From Bacteroidota bacterium (GTDB taxonomy: Bacteria; Bacteroidota; Bacteroidia; Chitinophagales; Saprospiraceae): a DNA stretch of 11,723 nt. The notes beneath the pieces are model-generated. The model saw only the letters and a list, made by a program, of their open reading frames with translations, was not told the origin of the DNA and did no database searches. The first letter of the stretch is position 1. Each line of letters begins with the position of its first letter. The stretch is from assembly GCA_024280135.1 (NCBI GenBank), contig JAJRQS010000125.1:1-11723 (forward strand). Reading direction: 5' to 3'. Positions 6,794 to 11,723 of this stretch are shown here, piece by piece. The position numbers and the translations under genes are program-made.

Positions 6794-8584
6794 TCAACCC
6801 GCTACAGCCATTTCATAAGCTTCAAAATAATACTTCACTAAATTTTCCCAAGAAAAGCTACTTGATAACGCTTCCGCTTTACTTCTTATGGCGATACGTT
6901 CTCTTCTATTCAGCTGTACAAAATGTAGTAATTTTTCCGAAAGGCTTTCTGCAGACTCATCAAAAGTCTGGGTCTTTCTCCGAATAATTTCAATTCCTTT
7001 TTCATCGAGATTAGAAACATTCCTTTTGGCAAAGTCTCCAAAACCTGATAAATCACTGGTGATGGCCGGTACTCCATTAGCTAAGCATTCAGCAGGAGTA
7101 TAACCCCAAGGCTCGTAATAACTTGGAAATATTCCTAAGTGACAACCCCTTACAAAATTCTGGTAGTCAATTTTAAATAATGGGCTGGTAGAATCTACGA
7201 AGTCGGGATGATAGACAACTTTAACTTTATCGGTCGGTTTGTTGTATAATTCTAATCGACGGATACCATTTAAGATTTCATCATTGACATCGTCTTTTAG
7301 GTTGTGCGTAACGACTATGGGTAGGTGCTTTGTGTGAAAACGATGCACCGTTTTGCGTAAGCGAAAACGCCAATATTCATCTACAAACTCTTCCAAGGCA
7401 GGCATCTTATCCCCATCACTTTGGGCAGCTGCATAAAAAAGCCTATTTCCAATTTGTTCTTTTATTCTTTCGGTAGTGTGTTTGATTTCATCCATATAAA
7501 AACGCAATTGTAACACCAATGGATTAATCGAATAGAAAGGTCTTTTTGTAATATAAAACATGACAACAGTCGTATCAATATTTGCTTTTTTCATCTTTTT
7601 ATTCAAGCGGTATAATGCCTCCAAAGTCACATCGTAACCCTTATTGACAAACTCATACCGTCCAGAAGTAAAGAAGTATAAAGTATTATCTAAATCAAAA
7701 GTATAATTATTAAAAAAGTGTCCCATGACAAATTCTTGAATCTTAGTCTTATACAACAAGTGCAGATTCTGAAATTCATGTAATGCTTCGAACCGATTAA
7801 TATTCAATCCATTAGGCAACACTTTATCTACCTTTCGATCCAACAAGTACTGACATTCCATATCCGTCAAGCCACTCACGGTAGTCATTACATCTGTATA
7901 TTTCGCTGCAAGGCGCTCAATCGATACTTGCGTAAGAATGTTATACTTTATGGACTGAGCTTTCCAATCATAAGTGGAAATCTCCCGATAGAAGTTGGGT
8001 TCATTCATCGCTAAGTAACGACCCAACATCGTCGCATGCGTTGTAAAAACTATTTTTGATTTTAATTTACTTTGCTTCATTAAAGGAATAGAAGAAGCAG
8101 CCATCCATTCATGATAGTGCGCTATCACAGGTACATTTTTAACCTGTTTCTCAAAATGCTTTAGAAACACAAAATTCAAAAAACCAAAAGCCATTACCTG
8201 ACTCACTAACTCATCTTCTGACATTTCATGCCTATTGGCTTTAACCCAATCCTTTTTAATGGCATTGACCTTGGCATACACTTGACTAATTGGAAAAAGA
8301 ACCACCTTGGGGCTTCCATCAATCAACCAATGTCCGTATTCTACTTTATATCCCGCTTTGCGCATCGACTGAACAGCCTTGCCCCAAGGATCTGAAAAAT
8401 CCTTTGTGGGTTCAAACTCTACCGATGGTTTTGCGGATAAAATAGGCCCGGTCATACAATACTTGTCTCCAAACTTAGCCGTAATAAATGGGGCTTTCGT
8501 CTGAATGACGGTATAAATACCCCCTACTCGATTGCACACCTCCCAGGCAGATTCGAGTAAATAGGGTTCGTAAATACTTTTCAT
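6794..8584 (-). CDS. Glycogen synthase, GT3 family (eukaryote-like)
   Basis: Transfers glucose from UDP-glucose to the growing alpha-1,4-glucan. The 596-aa protein (ATG 8584) has the hallmarks of the animal/fungal GT3 enzyme and not the bacterial GT5 GlgA: ESAWEVCNRVGGIYTVIQTKA near residues 12-31 with the UDP-glucose-site Lys, FTTHATMLGRYLA (to 192), MTTVSGLTDMECQYLL (to 248), HEFQNLHLLYKTKIQEF from 269, YFFTSGRYEFVNKGYDV, and the catalytic SYYEPWGYTPAEC (488-500; Glu491 and Glu499). The C-terminal helix keeps RRERIAIR (560-567), equivalent to part of the eukaryotic arginine cluster that binds glucose-6-phosphate. The N- and C-terminal phosphorylation tails of the animal enzymes are absent; the protein stops just after YYFEAYEMAVAG. 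A GTG at 8656 would add 24 residues, but similarity begins at SIYEPYLLESAWEV, so ATG 8584 is favoured. GT3 members are known in Bacteroidota. Confidence 0.95.
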   Translation of the reverse strand: MKSIYEPYLLESAWEVCNRVGGIYTVIQTKAPFITAKFGDKYCMTGPILSAKPSVEFEPTKDFSDPWGKAVQSMRKAGYKVEYGHWLIDGSPKVVLFPISQVYAKVNAIKKDWVKANRHEMSEDELVSQVMAFGFLNFVFLKHFEKQVKNVPVIAHYHEWMAASSIPLMKQSKLKSKIVFTTHATMLGRYLAMNEPNFYREISTYDWKAQSIKYNILTQVSIERLAAKYTDVMTTVSGLTDMECQYLLDRKVDKVLPNGLNINRFEALHEFQNLHLLYKTKIQEFVMGHFFNNYTFDLDNTLYFFTSGRYEFVNKGYDVTLEALYRLNKKMKKANIDTTVVMFYITKRPFYSINPLVLQLRFYMDEIKHTTERIKEQIGNRLFYAAAQSDGDKMPALEEFVDEYWRFRLRKTVHRFHTKHLPIVVTHNLKDDVNDEILNGIRRLELYNKPTDKVKVVYHPDFVDSTSPLFKIDYQNFVRGCHLGIFPSYYEPWGYTPAECLANGVPAITSDLSGFGDFAKRNVSNLDEKGIEIIRRKTQTFDESAESLSEKLLHFVQLNRRERIAIRSKAEALSSSFSWENLVKYYFEAYEMAVAG

Positions 8585-8681
8585 ATTGAGTGAATGAGGG
8601 TCTTGAAAATTGCTTAGTTTCGCTCCAAAGTGCCTAAAAAATTGCTTTTTAGACACATGACGAATAATGCAAATATCAGAC

Positions 8682-8689
8682 CAAAGCTA
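8682..8689 (-). promoter_or_regulatory. Probable -7 box of the glycogen synthase promoter
   Basis: On the minus strand this reads TAGCTTTG, a full TAnnTTTG match, about 98 nt before the ATG at 8584. The position 20 bp upstream reads TTC instead of TTG, so the upstream element is weak. A second near match (GATATTTG) lies about 10 nt downstream. The 201-nt gap between this gene and the ferredoxin stop (8585-8785) holds an AT-rich run (8691-8709) and no clear terminator hairpin. Confidence 0.45.
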
Positions 8690-8785
8690 CTGATTATATA
8701 TATAAAAAAGAAATAATTTGTTATGAATCTTCTAGCACTCGTTAAGCATGACTATTGAAGGAAGGTAAATATAGGACTTAAGCAA

Positions 8786-9013
8786 TCAAAGTCTCTTAAC
8801 GGTAATAATATTTACGGGACAATTCTTTGCCGCTTCTTGATTTTCCTCGTATTCAAAGTCTTCTGCCTGTACGATGAAGTACTTATTCTTTTCTTTGCTC
8901 TTACGCAAATAGCTTTTACCATCTTTTCTAGACATAATCCATTGATTGGGCGCGGATTCCACGCAGGCATTACAGCCTATGCATTTATGGCGGAGATGAA
9001 TGATTTGAATCAC
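8786..9013 (-). CDS. Small mono-cluster [4Fe-4S] ferredoxin
   Basis: A 75-aa electron carrier. The N-terminal half-motif is KCIGCNACVESAP, with Cys11, Cys14 and Cys17; the position that holds a fourth Cys in two-cluster ferredoxins is Ala21. The fourth ligand is Cys65 in NCPVNI near the C-terminus. Together these give one CxxCxxC...CP site, that is a single [4Fe-4S] (or [3Fe-4S]) cluster, as in mono-cluster ferredoxins. The middle (residues ~27-60) is rich in Lys and Glu. The GTG start at 9013 overlaps the stop of the U32 gene by 4 bp (GTGA on the minus strand), so the pair is very probably co-translated, and the ferredoxin is the likely electron donor to that protein. E. coli ho5U34 synthesis by the U32 protein TrhP has been linked to Fe-S functions, which fits this pairing. 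No terminator is obvious after the stop. Confidence 0.9.
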   Translation of the reverse strand: MIQIIHLRHKCIGCNACVESAPNQWIMSRKDGKSYLRKSKEKNKYFIVQAEDFEYEENQEAAKNCPVNIITVKRL

Positions 9014-10257
9014 GACTGTGCAATTTCGAATACTTCTATGATTCTGAATATTTTATCAGACGGGCGTACTTTTTGGGGTGTCTGCATAGAAAAAGGAATA
9101 TTGCGTTCAACAGTCTGGACGATTTCATTTTCTACGCGCATCTCTTTTACTTCCATCTCAAATATACCTGTGGTCGGACCTGTGACCATGATTGTATCTC
9201 CTACTGATAATTTACCCGTTTTAAGCTTAAACTCCCCCACTCCAATCTTTGGAAAATACTTAATTCCATTTCCCAAAAACTCACGACGACGTTTTGCTTT
9301 AGAGCCATCTGAGTCCGTCCACTCCCCTAATTCCTTGCCTAGGAAATAACCACCCCAGAAACCGCGATTATATACTTTCTCTAATTTTTCTAGAAGTTCT
9401 TGCCCCATCGCTTGGGTGAATTTTCCCGCAAGGGCCGCATCACGAGCAGCGGCATAAGCACTGACAGTCGCAAAGACATAATCTGGGCCTTTACTTCGTC
9501 CTTCTATTTTTAATACCGAAACCCCAGTCTCAATAATCTTGTCCAAGAAATTAACGGTACACAAATCTTTTGGGGACATAATGTACTCATTATCAATCAA
9601 TAACTCGTTGCCTTGATCGTCTTTAACTTCATACGTTCGGCGACAATTTTGTTTACAAGCACCTCTATTGGCAGAGGAATTATGGGTATGCAAACTCAGG
9701 TAACATTTGCCAGAAACGGCCATACAAAGCGCACCATGTACAAATACTTCTATCCGCATCAATTCACCAGAAGGCCCCTTGACTTGCTCCTTCTCTACGG
9801 ACTCACATATCATTTGAACTTGCTGTAAAGTCAATTCTCTAGACAACACGGCGACATCCGCAAAATGTGCGTAAAACTTTAATGCCTCTACATTTGTGAT
9901 GTTAATCTGCGTACTCAGATGCACGGTCAACCCAACCTCACGTGCATACATAATGGCGGCTTGATCCATCGCAATGACAGCATCCACCTCCGCTTCTTTG
10001 GCTGAATGTATGATGCTTTTCATCAAATTAATATCATGATCATACAAGACCGTATTTAAGGTCAAATACGTTTTGATACCCTGCTCACTGCAACGGCGTT
10101 TGATTTCTTTTAAATCCTCAATGGTAAAATTAATGGAAGAACGAGCGCGCATATTGAGTTGCTCTATACCAAAATACACAGAATCTGCTCCCGCCTGAAT
10201 AGCTGCTTGCAACGATTCAAATGACCCAACGGGTGCCATGATTTCTACCTTCCTCAT
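9010..10257 (-). CDS. trhP: U32 family protein, TrhP/YegQ-like tRNA hydroxylation protein
   Basis: A 415-aa member of the 'peptidase U32' family from ATG 10257. It opens with the family start VEIMAPVGSFESLQAAIQAG then ADSVYFGIEQLNMRA, and carries the U32 signature EVFVHGALCMAVSGKCYLS (170-188). Cys178, Cys185, Cys201/205 and Cys233 lie where U32 proteins such as UbiU/UbiV hold a 4Fe-4S cluster. KIEGRSKGPDYV (250-261) and a C-terminal beta-domain (IGVGEFKLKTGKLSVGDTI onward, about 338-405) match the YegQ/TrhP layout. TrhP makes 5-hydroxyuridine at tRNA position 34 using prephenate in E. coli and Bacillus; older annotation as collagenase/protease is likely wrong for this branch. The frame is open to 10353, but a -7 box (10291-10298) lies in that part, so 10257 is the better start. 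Its stop overlaps a ferredoxin gene. RlhA- or UbiU-like functions are less likely given the C-terminal domain. Confidence 0.86.
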   Translation of the reverse strand: MRKVEIMAPVGSFESLQAAIQAGADSVYFGIEQLNMRARSSINFTIEDLKEIKRRCSEQGIKTYLTLNTVLYDHDINLMKSIIHSAKEAEVDAVIAMDQAAIMYAREVGLTVHLSTQINITNVEALKFYAHFADVAVLSRELTLQQVQMICESVEKEQVKGPSGELMRIEVFVHGALCMAVSGKCYLSLHTHNSSANRGACKQNCRRTYEVKDDQGNELLIDNEYIMSPKDLCTVNFLDKIIETGVSVLKIEGRSKGPDYVFATVSAYAAARDAALAGKFTQAMGQELLEKLEKVYNRGFWGGYFLGKELGEWTDSDGSKAKRRREFLGNGIKYFPKIGVGEFKLKTGKLSVGDTIMVTGPTTGIFEMEVKEMRVENEIVQTVERNIPFSMQTPQKVRPSDKIFRIIEVFEIAQS

Positions 10258-10290
10258 TATTAGACTGTTTAACTTGCGTAAAGATTTCTG

Positions 10291-10298
10291 CAAAGTTA
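10291..10298 (-). promoter_or_regulatory. Probable -7 box of the U32-ferredoxin operon
   Basis: The minus strand reads TAACTTTG, a full TAnnTTTG match, 33 nt before the ATG at 10257. No TTG element is seen 19-21 bp further upstream. Its position inside the open extension of the U32 frame supports the shorter start. Confidence 0.5.
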
Positions 10299-10408
10299 CG
10301 GGTTTTATTGGTGTCATTTTTGCTTGTCCTATACCTATTATAGGTAGTTTCAAGAAAAACCATAAATGTTTATACCTAAAGTAAATACATATTGCGATTT
10401 ATTCAATC

Positions 10409-10439
10409 TTGTTTCTCTACCGTATTTCGGTTATCTTTG
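10409..10439 (+). promoter_or_regulatory. Bacteroidota-type promoter of the glycoside hydrolase gene
   Basis: TTG at 10409-10411, a 20-bp spacer, then TATCTTTG (10432-10439), a full TAnnTTTG match. Transcription would start near 10446, about 33 nt before the ATG. The 221-nt divergent gap (10258-10478) holds this promoter and the oppositely directed U32 one. Confidence 0.7.
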
Positions 10440-10478
10440 GGATATCTTTCCCAATCCTTTTCGATTAAATACACAAGC

Positions 10479-11723
10479 ATGTTAAATAAATATGCCTTTT
10501 TAGCTCTTTGCCTACTTCATTCAATTTTTGCATTTACGCAAGTGAATTATACTGCAAACGACCAAGTAACACCCTATACTGGGACTTTCAGACCGGGTAT
10601 TAATTTTGGGGACTATCCCAATTATACAGATGAAGAACTAGCTGAAATGGCAGCAGGAAACGACGCCAAAAACGTCAAGGGCGTGGGTGTAAAAGCTGCT
10701 AGACCTGGACTTTTTGAGGCCTTTACGGCATTGTATGGAATTGACGCCAGAGTCAACACCTATGAGTATTATAAGACATTGGGGATGAAAGAAAATACAG
10801 TCATTGTCGGATTTCCTTCGGAGGCTAGTACAGATCCCACCTATTATTGCTCGAATATTCAATCGACTTTATTTAAGGATATGTATTTGGATATTTGGGA
10901 TGGAGGAGCAAATGGTACACCTGTCAATGATGATAATATTTATGCAAAATATATTTATGACCTTGTCACCCATTACAAAGACTATGTGCGTTTTTGGGAA
11001 ATTTGGAATGAACCTGGCTTTGATTATTCGGGTGCACTAGGCTCTTTACCTCCAGGGGCAGAGGGCAATTGGTGGGATAACAATCCAGATCCTTGTGATT
11101 ACAAGCTTCGTGCTCCGATTATGCACTATGTTCGTATGTTGCGCATTAGTTATGAAGTCATAAAAACGGTAGACCCAGAAGCCTATGTGGTTGTTTCAGG
11201 TACAGGCTACCCAAGTTTTTTAGATGCCATTTTGAGAAATACAGATAACCCAACTGATGGAAGTCCGACTGCTGATTTCCCATTAGGAGGTGGAGCATAT
11301 TTTGATGTGATGGGCTATCACTTCTACCCGCACTTCGATGGCAGTTTGCGAGACTGGGACGATGCAACTCAATCTTGGCAGTACAAACGCCATTCGGATG
11401 CAGCAGCTGATGGACTGAAGGCAGCCAAAGATACGATGCAGATTATTCTAAGCAACTATGGATATGATGGCACAAATCATCCTGCAAAAAATTGGATTAT
11501 TACAGAAAGCAACCTTCCGAGAAAAGCTTTTAAAGATTTTATCGGTTCTAATGAAGCGCAAAAGAATTTTATTCTAAAGTCGTATGTGGCTTGCGTCAGA
11601 AATAATATTGCTCAAATGCACTATTACAAAATATCAGAAGATACAGACTATGATGATGCCTATTATGAATTTAATACAATGGGACTTTATGAAAAATTAA
11701 ACAATCAAAAACCTGAATTTCAA
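10479..11723 (+). CDS. Secreted clan GH-A glycoside hydrolase (5' part)
   Basis: An open frame from ATG 10479 to the window end (415 codons, no stop). Residues 1-20 are a Sec signal peptide (LNKY, then AFLALCLLHSIFAFT), so the enzyme is exported. The body resembles a TIM-barrel glycosidase of clan GH-A: YVRFWEIWNEPGFDYSG gives the strand-4 Asn-Glu pair with the putative acid/base Glu178; YFDVMGYHFYPHFDG fits strand 6; and KNWIITESNLPRK gives the strand-7 putative nucleophile Glu343. The spacing of about 165 residues between the two Glu is normal for the clan. It probably cleaves a beta-linked polysaccharide outside the cell. The exact family (GH5, GH39 or an unclassified relative) and substrate are not clear. 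The C-terminus, where a T9SS sorting domain or a CBM would be expected, lies outside the window. It is divergent from the U32 gene and has its own promoter. Confidence 0.85.
   Translation, partial: MLNKYAFLALCLLHSIFAFTQVNYTANDQVTPYTGTFRPGINFGDYPNYTDEELAEMAAGNDAKNVKGVGVKAARPGLFEAFTALYGIDARVNTYEYYKTLGMKENTVIVGFPSEASTDPTYYCSNIQSTLFKDMYLDIWDGGANGTPVNDDNIYAKYIYDLVTHYKDYVRFWEIWNEPGFDYSGALGSLPPGAEGNWWDNNPDPCDYKLRAPIMHYVRMLRISYEVIKTVDPEAYVVVSGTGYPSFLDAILRNTDNPTDGSPTADFPLGGGAYFDVMGYHFYPHFDGSLRDWDDATQSWQYKRHSDAAADGLKAAKDTMQIILSNYGYDGTNHPAKNWIITESNLPRKAFKDFIGSNEAQKNFILKSYVACVRNNIAQMHYYKISEDTDYDDAYYEFNTMGLYEKLNNQKPEFQ

Noticed and set aside
8585..8656. GTG start giving a 24-residue longer glycogen synthase
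   Set aside because: GT3 similarity begins just after ATG 8584 and the extra residues show no family features; still not excluded.
8837..9349. A 170-residue plus-strand open frame
   Set aside because: It is antisense to the ferredoxin and U32 genes, both of which have clear conserved motifs; no protein-like features of its own.
10804..11040. Plus-strand frame overlapping the glycoside hydrolase
   Set aside because: It is out of frame with the hydrolase, whose catalytic motifs lie in the other frame and run unbroken to the window end.
1..11723. CRISPR arrays, insertion sequences, tRNA/rRNA genes, integrase or att sites
   Set aside because: I saw no regularly spaced repeats, transposase motifs, cloverleaf-like sequence or terminal inverted repeats by eye; short elements could still be missed without a computed search.

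Overview
The window reads as a chromosomal segment of a Bacteroidota bacterium, probably from the Saprospiria or a related class. The evidence is a SusC/TonB-receptor C-terminus, a lipoprotein with a Bacteroidota-style surface-export signal, several -7 boxes of the form TAnnTTTG (two with a TTG element 20 bp upstream), little use of Shine-Dalgarno sites, and a eukaryote-like GT3 glycogen synthase of the kind found in this phylum. Nothing marks it as plasmid, phage or integron; most of it is ordinary housekeeping and envelope sequence. The class-level placement is inference.

Layout, left to right. (1) The 3' end of a TonB-dependent receptor gene on the plus strand, closed by a strong symmetrical terminator. 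(2) A minus-strand PPK2-type polyphosphate kinase. (3) Head-to-head with it, a frameshifted remnant of a small XRE/Cro-type regulator. (4) A well-formed promoter, then an intrinsic-terminator-like hairpin in the 5' leader, then glucose-6-phosphate isomerase. (5) A tight plus-strand cluster: Gfo/Idh/MocA sugar dehydrogenase, a surface lipoprotein of unknown function 1 nt further on, and a polyprenyl-phosphate sugar-phosphate transferase overlapping the lipoprotein gene by 4 bp. (6) Convergent with that cluster and only 8 bp away, a GT3 glycogen synthase on the minus strand. (7) Upstream of it on the same strand, a U32 family protein (TrhP/YegQ-like) and a mono-cluster ferredoxin whose genes overlap by 4 bp. 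(8) Divergent from these, with its own good promoter, the 5' part of a secreted clan GH-A glycoside hydrolase that runs off the window end.

How the genes may work together. PPK2, Pgi and glycogen synthase all sit on carbon and energy storage: polyphosphate/nucleotide interconversion, the G6P/F6P node, and UDP-glucose into glycogen. The Gfo/Idh - lipoprotein - sugar transferase cluster looks like a small surface-glycan module. The U32-ferredoxin pair fits tRNA wobble-uridine hydroxylation with a dedicated electron donor. I found no clearly undescribed system. The best leads are the promoter-terminator pair in the pgi leader, the GT3 synthase with only part of the eukaryotic regulatory arginine cluster, the coupled U32-ferredoxin pair, and the uncharacterised lipoprotein within a glycan cluster.
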